Shown: positions 22,046-36,533 of the stretch, piece after piece | How the letters are laid out: the number at the start of each line of letters is the position of its first letter | Numbering within the stretch: the first letter of the stretch is position 1 | Source: Halichoerus grypus | Taxonomy: Eukaryota > Chordata > Mammalia > Carnivora > Phocidae | Length of the DNA: 64,000 nt | Direction of reading: 5' to 3' | Assembly (NCBI RefSeq): GCF_964656455.1 | Contig: NC_135726.1 | Coordinates: forward strand, 27,229,168-27,293,167 | Translations under genes and position numbers: made by a program | The notes under the pieces: model-generated | What the model was told of the DNA's origin: nothing | Database searches by the model: none | The model's input: the letters and a program-made list of their open reading frames with translations, nothing else

Positions 22046-24539
22046 GTGTTGTGTGTGGCTGGAAGCTCAGGCAGTTTCTTTCCGAAGGGCCGGAATTGGA
22101 TCCCACTTTGGTTTCTGTTGGAGGGTTTTTTCCCTGTCCATACACCCTGCATGTTGCACACATTAAAGTGACCCTAATTCCGTGTGTTTTTAGGTTTCAA
22201 ATGTGTGAAAAGAGGGAATGGCTTGGAGACCATTTTAGAGGGTGTTGAGACATTGGAATAAAGCAATCCGACCGTGATCAAAGCAGAGACCTGCCTTCCG
22301 TAGCTTCAATGACCCAAGAAGAGAAGTCCTAAATGCACCCTTAGAATTTGTACCTGGATAGTAAAAGATCCTGGACACCATATAGTCTCTTGGCTTTTGT
22401 CACTTCTTGGGGGCATCTGGGACCGAGGCTCAGGGCGGTTGGCAGGAGGCCAGGCCAGGGTCCTGCCACATTGGGGTGGGGGGCTCCCATCCCGCTCTAC
22501 CTCCCGGGTGCTGGCTGGCTCCGGGCCGCGGGCGCCAGTTCTGTGCTCAGCCGTGCTGGCCCAGAGCGGAGGCCGGGCTGCGGGCCCAGGTTTGTCAGCT
22601 GGGAACAGGGCCTGGGGTGAGTGGCGGTGGAGTAGCCCTTGCCCTCTCTGTCCTCTTTTGGAATTGGTCCGTGTTACTCCCTCCGTTTTCTTATGGGCCC
22701 AGTTTTGTTGACATTTTAGGTTCTCCTCAGTCCTGCACCGCCCCCCGCTCCCCCTCCCCCACCCCAGATTTTGAGGCTTTTATGAACCACAGAAAGGTGG
22801 TCCTCGTGGATGTCTTACTTGTGCTGGTAGAGATCCTAGGTGTCCAGGTGGCCACACGGACCCGATTTCCCGCCGGAGCTGTGTAGACCATGTGCTCTCT
22901 CATCTTCAGCCAGCAGCGCGGTCGGGGGTGGAAGGCAACCTGAGCGCTCCGCCGAGCAGGGCCCCGCACGCACAGGGAGCCACCGCCTTGTGACCAGCTT
23001 GTCAAGCAGTAACCTCCACCCGCCTGCCCTGACGCCCTTCATCGCCTGGAAGCCTCCATCTCTCATCTCATCACCCCTACTCGTGTTAGGTGAGAAGTGG
23101 TTCCAACCCGACTGCGAATTAGTCACCCGTGGAGCTTCTAGAAACCGTGAGGCCAAGGTTTTGCCCCCCTGCTCCTTGTTCTAATTGACTTGTCTTTCCT
23201 GCACTCTTTCCCCCAAAATGCTCCCTGACTTCCATTTTAAGGAGGATAAGGCAGAGACCTGTTTGTTTTACCTACAAAACTCATTTGAAAGGTAGGAAAG
23301 AACACCGCTAGAATACGGCTCGTTTTTAGGGAACTTTCGGTAGACAGAGTCACGGCATTCTTCGACCTTGTGTCTGCATCCTGGTTTGCCCCCCAGGCCG
23401 GTGTCATGTCATCCAGTTGTGGACCATGAGTGCGACCTTGCCGTCATGTGGATGGTGGGGGGGCCTCCCCCTGCAGGCAGGTCGGGGCGAGGGTTGCTGG
23501 TGGGAAAAGCAGGGGAAGGGGAGGTGCGGCCCGGCGGAGGAAGGCCAAGGGTGCCCGACCAGTTCTTTGCAACAGGGAGAGTGAGCCTCCTGTTATTCCT
23601 AGCTCTGTGCGACAGTATGGACCTCTACCGCCATCCCCACTCAACTCAAAAGACCCTTGGGATTGCTAGTGGGAGTGCGTCCTGGGCTGGTAACTCCCAT
23701 TTGTTGGTGTGTGGAGAGGAGTCAACCAACTGACCTCTTCACGGCCCTCCTGTCTCCCTAGATGGCTGTCGCGCTGACCGCTTGGCTAAGAAGTGATCCG
23801 TGGACATGATACAAGGACTTTGCTGGCTGGGTCCCCTCCAGGTCCCAGTCTCAAGCAGTTTGCTGGTTATTACAGCACAAACCTGGCGAGCCAGGGGCCG
23901 GGGGGATAAGGCCTGCAGCCTGGAGGAGCAGAGAGTCCAGGCTGAGCCGATCTCAGTTGTCCTGCAAGTTCAGCCTGCGGTGGGCCTCCTGGCAGCCAGG
24001 CGCAGTAGGGGAGGCTTTTAAAGATGTCCAGGTGGATGGATAATGACCCCTTGGGTGCAGAAGGCCCAGGCAACTTAGCCTTATTTGTTAGGACCAACCA
24101 CCCACCTTCCCACTTCAGTGGAACCACTGGTACAGAAGAAATAAGACCCTATCTTAGCAGAAAGTTTGGAATTACCTGCTTTGCCCACCCCACCCATTTT
24201 TTCCCCCCATTCCTGTCCTCAATTCCACCCTCCCCTCAAACCAGCTGAGTGAGGAGAGGCGGGGTGGGGGCCTCTGCAGGTGGGAATGGCCAGCCCATTC
24301 CTAGGCCCTCCTTGCTCCCAGGTGGCGGAGCTCAGCAGGCTCCCCTTGGGGGTGGGGGGCAGCACGGGGCAGGGATGTGTGTGTGGGGGGGATGTGGATG
24401 TAGAGAAGGCCTGGGGTGGTGGTGGGGAGAAGATCCTTATCTGGCATTTGCAGCCCTACCCGCCAGCCTCCCAGTGTTTGTGGCCCAGTCAGATCCCTCC
24501 TTCCCTCCTGTCAGAATGAAGCCCGAGGGTGAGAGACTC
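22046..24539. other. Intergenic interval between convergent AMFR and GNAO1
   Basis: About 2.5 kb separates the two inferred poly(A) sites. It is GC-rich between about 22.4 and 24.5 kb. It carries another + strand AATAAA at 22257-22262, which could be a rare read-through AMFR end. No coding exon, RNA gene or SINE was recognised. Confidence 0.7.
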
Positions 24540-25853
24540 AGGAATACAGACAAACATTCTCTTTATTGAGCTACACATGAATTTTCCATTAGTCAGAGAA
24601 GTAGACTGGCAGTGTGTAAGATATCACAGAAACCTCACCGATTGGGAATAGAAAGGCTTAGAAAGACCCGTGGGCTTTTTTTTTTCTTTTTTCCTTTTTT
24701 TCAAGTTTTTTTTTCTGTATTTTTAATTTTTTTGTGTGTTTTGTCTTTTCACCTCCTCTTTATCTGAAATGGCCGTGACTGGTCTTCTTCAGCAAATAGT
24801 AAATCTGAAAAGTGACACCGTGAAGAGGTTGGGGTTTGGATAGTAGAAATGACATAGGACTGATCATGGAAACTGGCTTTCATGTAAACACTACATTCCA
24901 TCTGTTTTTAAAATTTTTTTTGTTTTTTTTTCCATCATGTGGTATTTAAAAATTTTTTTTTGTTCTTTTTATCTGCAGCACAAACATCCCCACATGAGAA
25001 GGAGCGAACACAGGTCACTGAAACAAAGGAGAAGGCAGAGAGGGGCGCACACACACAAAGGGAGCATCCATCTGAGAGACTGAGAAGCAAAAATGTCAAA
25101 GGAAAAAAATCCACAACCCCGTTTCCCAAAGACTATGAAAGCTGATCTGGTATGTGATACAGAGTGCTCATCTGGACAAAAAACAAAAACGAAAACGAAA
25201 ACAAACAAAAAAATCATAAAGGGAATCTGTAGAAAGGAGGTTGGCGGGAAAATCATTTTCCATACGGCTCTGTTTATATGTTTGATCGGTACTCTTTTTG
25301 GCGGCTACTGGCCAGTGAGAGCTGTGCTTTTCTAGGTGAACCTGGAGTGAGCCTGGGGCTGGCCGGCTTGGGGGGCGGGGGTGGGGCACTCTGGGAAACA
25401 CAGCCTGAGCATGCTCCCCAGAACCTGAGCCCCCAGGAGGGGCGGGCAGACAGGTGGCAGCTCTGCAGGTGCCCTGGGGGCCCCTCTACACTGGGGATGG
25501 GTGGGGTGCGGGTGCAGATGTGTACGCTGCTTTATTTCCAAAAAAAAAAAAAAAAAAAGAGAGAGAAAAAAAGACAAATATGGATGAAATGGTGAGTTTT
25601 CCTTTTTCTTCTTTTTTTTTTTTTTAAGCTACAAAGCACATGAGAAATGTTCTTTTTTTCCTTTCAAATTCTAAATGTAAAGACTCAACTAAAACCAGAT
25701 TCTACAGCATTCTACAGAAATACACAGCCATCAGTCACTCTGGGGTCGTAGGTTGGACAGGGGCTTGGTACAGAAAGGCTGTGTGTCTTACAAAGGCCAA
25801 AAGGTCATGCTACCAGGAGATCAACGTCAACAGCAAAGAGTCCGTGAAGCAGT
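24540..25853 (-). other. GNAO1: GNAO1 non-coding terminal exon (3'UTR of the GoA transcript)
   Basis: On the - strand the acceptor CTCTCTACAG precedes ACTGCTTCACGGACTCTTTG at 25853. This matches, apart from single substitutions, the sequence that follows CAACCTATTTG in mammalian GoA cDNA as I recall it. So the gene's 3'UTR is split by an intron and this exon is wholly untranslated. It includes long homopolymer runs (a T-run on the sense strand over about 25541-25558 and others near 24677-24716). The 3' limit is inferred from the poly(A) signal at 24562-24567. An earlier AATAAA around 25532-25537 could give a shorter form. Confidence 0.82.
24562..24567 (-). terminator. GNAO1: Probable poly(A) signal of GNAO1 (GoA)
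   Basis: The + strand TTTATT reads AATAAA on the - strand. Shortly downstream in the sense direction comes TGTTTGTCTGTATTCCTG, a GU-rich element. It is convergent with the AMFR poly(A) site about 2.5 kb away. Confidence 0.65.
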
Positions 25854-26874
25854 CTGTAGAGAGAGAGATAAGGGGGTCCAGTCTGACCATTTTCTTTGAT
25901 TTTAAAAACCAACCAACCAAAAAAAAAAAAAAAAAACCCGAAAAAAACCCTAGAATTAATTTTTAATAATGTTGGGGTGGGCAAGATGGGGCAGCATCAC
26001 AGGAGGGATCAAGAACTCCAGGGGAGCCCAGCCCAGGCCCCTTGGGAGGCCTCACCCCAAAGGACCCTGATTCTGGTCAGGCCTACATTAATCCGGCCCT
26101 CCCCGGGCCACCGCTGTCCTTCTCACCTCCCCCCTGCTCCCTCTGGGCCCTTCTCTTCTCCGGGGGGCTGGCTTCAACTCTGCAGGTGAATTGCAGCCCT
26201 GGTCTCAATGTCCCCTCCCCTCAGCTGCTTCTAGAAAGCAGGCCAAGTCTCCCGTTCCTCCGACTCTCGCCTTTGAATAAAGAAAACTCAGGACAGTGGA
26301 TTGGCCGGAGCAACGATTCTTCTAAATTCTTGAAATTAACAACCACTGCCACCCAAGAGAGAAGCATCCTTAGTTTTCCTGTTGTTGGGAGTAGAGGGTA
26401 GGGAGAGGTTTAGGGTGTTGGCCAGTTTTTGAAGGGCTTTGGAATTTGCATGAGAGCAGGACAGAACTGAGACCGCGCAGCCTCGGGGGGCGGGCAGGGG
26501 GCAGAGAAGCCGGACTCATGCCAGGCCTTTCTTTGCCCCTCCCTCTGCTCACAGAAATGGGTCTCAGAGTAAAATCACGTGGCTGTTCTTAAAAGGATGG
26601 ACTCCCAAATCAGGACCCCCATCACGACGTGTGTGTGTGTGTGTGAGCGCGTGTGCACGCTCGTGTGCTGTCCCGAAAACCCCCGATGATCTATGGGATG
26701 GCGGTCAGTTCTGTCCGAAGCTCTTTCTAATACAAACTAAAAAGAATTTTTTTAATATATATTTGTATATATATAAGGTCTTGTTATGCCTTTTTAAAGT
26801 TTATTTACCAACTTGCATTTGTTAGTGGGGGGGTGTGTGCGCGCGCGAACTTCTCTGTGAGCTGCGGTCATTAC
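25854..26874 (-). other. GNAO1: GNAO1 intron inside the 3'UTR
   Basis: 1,021-bp intron bounded by donor TTTG/GTAATG (exon 8A side) and acceptor CTCTACAG. It contains a short (GT)n at about 26629-26645 and alternating TA/GCGC tracts. No other feature is seen. Confidence 0.85.
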
Positions 26875-26902
26875 CAAATAGGTTGCTCTACAGGACAAGA
26901 GG
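26875..26902 (-). other. GNAO1: GNAO1 first 3'UTR segment in exon 8A
   Basis: 28 bases between the stop codon and the donor GTAATG. The exon junction is therefore closer than about 50 nt to the stop, so the spliced 3'UTR should not trigger nonsense-mediated decay. Confidence 0.9.
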
Positions 26903-30295
<3,393 letters not shown>

Positions 30296-31294
30296 TTAGG
30301 TTTTGAGAGGGAGGAACGGGGCTGCTCAGCAGCTCAGGCGGGGGCTCCTGGGCCCCCAGGGCTCCTCCGAGGTGACAGTAGAAACGCGACCTGTCACAGC
30401 ACAGGGCCGCTCAGTCCGGTGCGGGGCCGTCTACACCATTGTCCCGGGGCTAATGGCAGAGACTGGACTGAGACCCAGCCACTGGATGGTCTCCCTGCAT
30501 GGGCGGGTGTGTAGGGGTGGGGGAGGCGGTGCTGGACGGAGCCCGCGAGCTGGGTTGCGGCACTGCCGGCCCAGGTCTTTCCTCTGGGGCCCTATCTGTG
30601 GGTGGAAATGTCCTCTGGGAGTGGTGAGGGACGGAGGGGAAGTCACTCCAGGCTCTTGCCAGCATCCTTGGGTGCCACCACTGTGGGGAGATGGTCCTGC
30701 CCAGGCAGGGGGCCCTGGGGGTCTGGCCAGACTTCCTCTGGCTGGGCCAAACTCAGCCACGTCTGATGCTGCACGGAGTTTGAAGCAATGCAGACGTGAA
30801 GTACCGTCTTGCACACACGAATCTGTTTAGCAAAGGAGTGACTGTGATGGCCACTCCCAATAGAGCAGAGCCTGAGGGGGGCGGCCCTTTGCCCTGGGCA
30901 AGGACTGGTTCCTTCTACGGTGGGGTGTCAAGCACATAAACTTGGGTAATGGTTCTCGGCAATGCAGGGGAGCGCGTGTCTCTGTGAGCGAAGCCATTTC
31001 TGCACGGGAAGGTGGTTCCTCCATGGAATGTACCTTCCCAGGGAAAGGGAGAGTCACTCATTTTCCCCAAGGAGTCTATCCTCGCCTTGGGAACTTATCC
31101 GTTCCAAACCCAGCCCCATGGGTAACTCCAGGCCACGCTGTTCCTCTCTAGTAAGAAGATTGAACAAGTCATTGCAGAGAAGTGGCATGGGGGATCAGCA
31201 AGCAGCTGCAGCTGAGTACATTGTCAGTTGAGTTGCCGTGGCTGCCCTCCTCTGAGTGGAGGGCCGGTGAGGAAGATGGTGGGGTGGCCTCTAC

Positions 31295-31450
31295 TGGTCA
31301 CTGGGCCCCGCTCTGCCGAGCACCAAGCCCAGCACTTGACCTGCCTCACGTGATTTAGCCTCATCAACCCTTAGGGAATAGGGAGAGCCGACAGAGCGGG
31401 GGCCCAGAAGAGCAGAGACGTGGACCCGGCTCTGGGCCAGAGCCAGAGCT
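31295..31450 (-). repeat. MIR fragment
   Basis: Antisense MIR-like text: 'ccgagcaccaagcccagcac', 'acgtgatttagcctcatcaa', 'ggcccagaagagcagagacg'. It is strongly diverged and the boundaries are uncertain. Confidence 0.5.
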
Positions 31451-33097
31451 TATGACACCAAATGGGTTTGTCCAGCTAAGACGAGCGGTCTGTGGCCTTT
31501 ACAGGAATAAGTCCTAAGAGGGTCATGACCAGTTCTGCGCATCTTCAGTCCCTCTTCCATGACGGCATTATTACCCCAATGACCTGTAAGGGTCTCCCAG
31601 CCCCAAACCCTATTCTCACGGCTCAGGCCAGTTGCTGGAACACGAGCTCAGCTGCCCCTCGGGAGCCTGCACACTAGCGTGGTTCTCAGCTCCTCTGCGA
31701 GCTGCAGGAAACGGCCTTGGCCTGCTCTGTAAACCAGTTCAGAAAACACCTATGATCCTGTTACCCTCCCAGCCTCAACCGGCACATTCTGTTCTCAGCC
31801 CCCCAAAGTTGGCCCGCCGCCTGCACAATTGCACTCAGGGAGGCTCCCCGGGGCCGTTCAGATGAGGACGGGTGGAGGCCCAAGGCCGAGGGCTGGGAAC
31901 ACTCAGGCTCCCGGCACCACCTCTGGGGGCAGAGAACAGATGCTCCGCCACCCAAAGACTCAGTAGGAAAGGGCCTCCCACCTCACAGAGCCGCCTGGTC
32001 CCATAGCCGCTCAACCAGGAGCTGGAAGCCCACAGCCAGAGGCCGGCTCCCAACTCCACTGCACCACTGTCCCGAGCATCGTTTTGGTCACTGGGGGATG
32101 TGGCGGGGACATATGCTGGAGCACTCGCAGGACCAGAAGGGATCACCAGGGTGACCTGAGCCGAGTGGGGACTGCGTCCCTTTGGCACACGGGCTGGCCC
32201 GAGGGCTTGCAGGAGAAGTGGGGGCCAGCCACTTATGCCCCACACGTCCACTCTGCTAAGGCTCAGCCCCTCCACGGCCTCTCTGCCCAGGGCTGCAGGG
32301 CACGTGCATGCACCTGCTCTGCCCAGCAGCACCAACTGGATTTGCGTGCAGGGGCCCCTGCTGGGCTGCTGGGAGGCTGTGGGAACGACCAGCTCAAGTC
32401 CTGCTCTCTGAGAGCTCACAGTCTAGTTGGGGGGACAGTGCGCACACTGAAAAGGTCTTCAGGGGGAAGAGGCGCTCTGCAGAGTTGGACCTGGTTTTGT
32501 GGGGAGGGTCTTGGAGGAGGGCTGATCCTGGAGGCTCGGGGAGAACCATGGGGAGGGGAGGCGCCGGCACTGAGCCCCCTCCACACCCGCAGGCCCGACC
32601 GCCCTCCCTCCGCATGCGGACCGGAACACACCCCCCGTGAGCCGGGAGCCCTGCTTGTCCCTGCGAGCTTCCCCGGAGAAAAGAGACGCAGGAGTATATG
32701 CCAAATGGCGAAAGCAGCACTTGAGAAAAGGGAAAGAAGCCAGAGATCACGACCAGGTGACGGCCACGCCCTCCTGCCCGCAGTCACCTTCCTGTCCCAC
32801 CCCCATCCCCGGCCGGGGCAGTGGGGGGGGCCGCAGCAAGCACGCTAGGACAGGAAGGTGGGCTCGTGACCATCCCAAGGGGTCAGCGGGGGCAGGCCAG
32901 CCGCCCCCAGAAGCGTGTGCCCGTTGGCCGGGTGGCCCGCAGGCCTGGCCCTGGGACCGGCCGCGGCGGGACCTGTGTCATGTGGGTGCTGACGCAATGC
33001 ATCACGCTGGCGCTGGAGAAAGCTGGCACTCTTTATGAACGGCAGGTCACTAATGAATACATTACGGCAGTCAATAAATTCTTACAGTAACTAGAGA

Positions 33098-33103
33098 TTT
33101 ATT
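33098..33103 (-). terminator. Candidate alternative poly(A) signal on the GNAO1 sense strand
   Basis: AATAAA on the - strand (TTAATAAATCTC) in a 100-base AT-rich island within otherwise very GC-rich intron. It lies downstream, in GNAO1 sense, of where exons 7B/8B should be. It could mark the 3' end of the GoB transcript or be fortuitous. A + strand AATAAA lies next to it at 33073-33078. Confidence 0.3.
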
Positions 33104-34152
33104 AAACCAACAAGTCACTCTTCTTACAAAATTACAGTTAATGTGGGGTGGGCGGCGGCGGGGCTGGGAGGTGGCCGGCTCCCCTCTGCCTGGGACAGGG
33201 GTGGGAGCGTGGGGAGGAGGCTTGGGAGGGGTGGGGATGGGCCAGGAGAAGAGCGGAGGCAGGAGGGATGGGAGTGGGGAGGCGGGGAGGGAACGGGTCA
33301 CAGCAGTGCTGTAAGGGGTGTGGGCTCCCGCGGGTGGTCTTGGAGCACTGGGCCCGGGGTTGAGCGCTTTCCCTCCAGAGGGACCCCCTCCCCATCTCTG
33401 ATGAGAGGGCCCAGGACTTAGGCCTCTTTCTGCTTCTGTCCCAGCCTGCCCCTCCCTTGACAGGGGTGTTTGGCTGGGGCGGGGTCTGTCGGAGCCCCGA
33501 GCCCCCAGAGGGAAGGCCTCTGGGCAGGGTGGTTCAGGACCGGCCTCACTGTGGGCTGGGGAGTCGGGGGCGGCAGCTCCCAGCGTGGCCCTGTTCCCTG
33601 GTCTGTGTGTTGTGCCCTGGGCTGCCATAAGTTTGGGCGCTGATCGGGGGTGGGGGGGGGAGCCGTCTGTGGGTGCTCGCCCCTGGCACCCCAGATTGAA
33701 TCCATGGTGGCCACAGAGCCGGAGCCTCGGGCCTCCGTGCCTGAGAGCTGCCAGGTGCCCCTAATAATTCCCAGAAGCTCGGAGAAGAACAGACGCAGCC
33801 TGACTTCCCAAAGGGGGCTGCACCGAGCCCCACCTGGTCTGGAGCCGGGGCTGAGTCGGGACTGTGGCCGGTTTACTTACCAAGAGGGTTGAGGAGCACT
33901 CTGAGTGAGGCCGGGGGAAAGAGGGAGGGTCAAGGAGGGAGGCGGGGGTGGGGGCAGGAAAAACTTGCAGAATGGGCCACTGCGGGGTAACTGTGAACAC
34001 TCCTGGGGGCGGCCCCTCCTTGCTGGGCTCACGCCGGCAGAAGGGAAGGGCCTCGGAGACAGGACTCCCGGGCCTTCCCTGTTGCGGGTTTACAGACAGC
34101 CCGCCTACGAGGGGTCCCGTGGCGGGTGGGGGGGTGTCTCTTGCTACTGCTG

Positions 34153-34170
34153 CCCCCCCCCCCCCCCCCC
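34153..34170. repeat. Homopolymer run of 18 C
   Basis: 18 consecutive C on the + strand, read as an 18-G run in GNAO1 sense, followed by GCCGCGGG. It is intronic, likely length-variable and prone to sequencing error. Confidence 0.95.
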
Positions 34171-36333
34171 GCCGCGGGAGACTCACTGTTGCCCCGGATG
34201 GTCGCGGAGGGCCCGGGTATCTCCGGTTCCCACAGCGGGGTGTGGAGCTCGGCTGCCGGGAGAGGCGCGGTGGCCTTCTGCCTGGGCTCTGCCACCACTC
34301 CTGGGTCGGAGCTCATGGCTATAGGCCCCGAGAGGGGAGGGGAAGGGGCCAGGGCCCCTGGCTTCTAAAGCCTCCATGGAAAATGTCCCAGGAGCCCAGA
34401 GTGTCCCAGCTGTCCTGCTCGGGCCTGGGCCAGAGCCCACACCCTCAGGCCGGAGTGCGCGGGTTCACCTGAGCTCCTACTTGGGCCTCGGGCACCGCTC
34501 CCTCCAGTCAGGCCGGGAGCCCTGGGGGCCTGTCGGTTCTCAGCAGGACGGCCAAGAGCAGGCTTTCGGGAGGGCGGTCGGTGCGGGGCACAAAACCGGC
34601 CCACAGGCATCTAGGCGGCGCGCACAATCGTCATGGGTCTGGCCAAGGTGCTCCTCCTAGAAATCCAGGTGTCCTTAGCCCGCTCAGTTAGAGCCATTCA
34701 CAGACTTTAAGCATGGTCCTTTTGGGGACACGCATGCGGCCACCGTGGACAAAAATCTGGTCTCTCACACTCTCAACCTCTTCCCCTCACACCCACACCC
34801 GCGACGGAGCCAAAACTCATGTGTCCCCCTCTGTCATCCCTCCCCACTGTGGCGCCACTGGGAACGACGTGGATGGGAGCTGCAGCGGACCGGGAGGGAC
34901 CTTCGTCCCGGATACCCTCTCCTTGTGGGTTCCCACTAGACAGCGGGGACCCCTGCGGCAGGCGGGGTGGGACAGCGGGAGCACTGCAAGCAGCAGGGCG
35001 GCCCGGGGGCCCAGAAGGACAGGAAGGCCCCGGGCGGCCAGGGGCTCCCACCTCCAGGGCCACAAGCCTCAGAGGTGGGGCTGGCCAAGCGACCCTCCTC
35101 TGGGGGCTGCTTGTGAGTGTGGGCTCCCGGGGCGAGCTGGGGGTGCAGCTGACCGCCCCCCCCCAGGTGGGAATGCCGGAAAATACCCGCTATGTCTTCG
35201 CTCTTGGGCAGAGCGGCCTCACTGGCCCCGGCCGCTCGTGGCAGGGCATGGAGACCGCCGGCTCTCGGCGCTGTCCTCTGCCGCCCAGCGCCCGGGGGCC
35301 TCGCACACAGCAAGGCCAGCAACACTGAAGTGCCCTCGGGCTGGCGGGGCCCTTCCTGCAGCCCGGCAGCCCTGTGATTTGCCCCAAGGCCGGGGTGCAG
35401 TGCTCCGAGCCTGGTGAAGGAGGGGGCTTACCGGTGGCGCCCCTCCCTGTAGGCATTTGGCACGGGGCGGGGGGGGGGGGCTGCCCTGGGCCTCCTGTGC
35501 AGCCAGAGCTCCGGGGCTGCTGGAACCGAGAAGCCCAGAGCTGTTGCCACGGGGCTCTTCCTGGTTTTGGGGCAGCCCAGAGGGCCGCACTGGGCATCCA
35601 GGAGCAGAGCCCAGAGTGGAGGCTGGGAGAGCAGAGGGCTGGAGGAAGGAGCCAGAGGCCCCTCCAGGGGCACATCTGATTCCCTAGCCTGCCATATGAG
35701 CCCCCGGGGCCTGTCTGTGGCCTTGGCTGGTGGCATTGGCCCCCCGAGGCTCCCGGGTGTGAGAGAGAGGCGTGCTGATTGCCCGAGGAGTTCCCAGAGT
35801 CACCCACCCCTGCCTGCTCAGGAACCTCTGGAGCAAAGCCCCTCCCAGGCCTCCTAGGACCCTCTCTCCAGAGAAGGGGGTGCTGGGTATGGTCCGAGCC
35901 AGCCTGGGCCCCCTCGCAGTGCACATTCCAGCCTCGGTCGGTCCTCCTCTGCCCCTGAGGGCTGGCCGGACAGCACAAGCTTTGCACAAAGTCTGGTTTC
36001 TTCACCAAGGCCTCGGCTGCAGGGGCCACATCAACACCTCCCCTGGGCCTCCCCAACCTCAAAACACGGGGCCCGAGGGGCCGTGCCTGCCCTTGCTGAG
36101 CTGGATTCACTGTGACTCGAGAAGGAGAAGCACGTCTACTCACATTCTGGAGCCGCTGCCTGAGACCCAGGTGCTGGGAGAAAGTGAATGGGTCACCCTC
36201 GAGCCTGCCAGCACGGGGTGAGGCCCCCATCCCAGACAACGCGGGAGCCGCGCGCCGGACTCGACCCCTCCCACCATCCACCACGTGCCTTTGCAATACC
36301 CGTCGCAGAAGCATTGCCAGACCTGTGAGGAGT

Positions 36334-36533
36334 NNNNNNNNNNNNNNNNNNNNNNNNNNNNNNNNNNNNNNNNNNNNNNNNNNNNNNNNNNNNNNNNNNN
36401 NNNNNNNNNNNNNNNNNNNNNNNNNNNNNNNNNNNNNNNNNNNNNNNNNNNNNNNNNNNNNNNNNNNNNNNNNNNNNNNNNNNNNNNNNNNNNNNNNNNN
36501 NNNNNNNNNNNNNNNNNNNNNNNNNNNNNNNNN
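36334..36533. other. Assembly gap (200 N)
   Basis: Exactly 200 unknown bases, a round number suggesting a placeholder rather than a measured size. It lies between GNAO1 exons 6 and 7A. Any open frame crossing it is meaningless. Confidence 0.99.

Noticed and set aside
32084..32848. 254-codon + strand open frame
   Set aside because: It lies in a GNAO1 intron in GC-rich DNA with comparable frames open on the other strand. There is no recognisable domain, no splice context, and a composition rich in Arg, Gly, Pro and Ser typical of chance frames.
34713..35417. 234-codon + strand open frame
   Set aside because: Same reasoning: intronic, GC-rich, overlapping open frames on the opposite strand, no motif.
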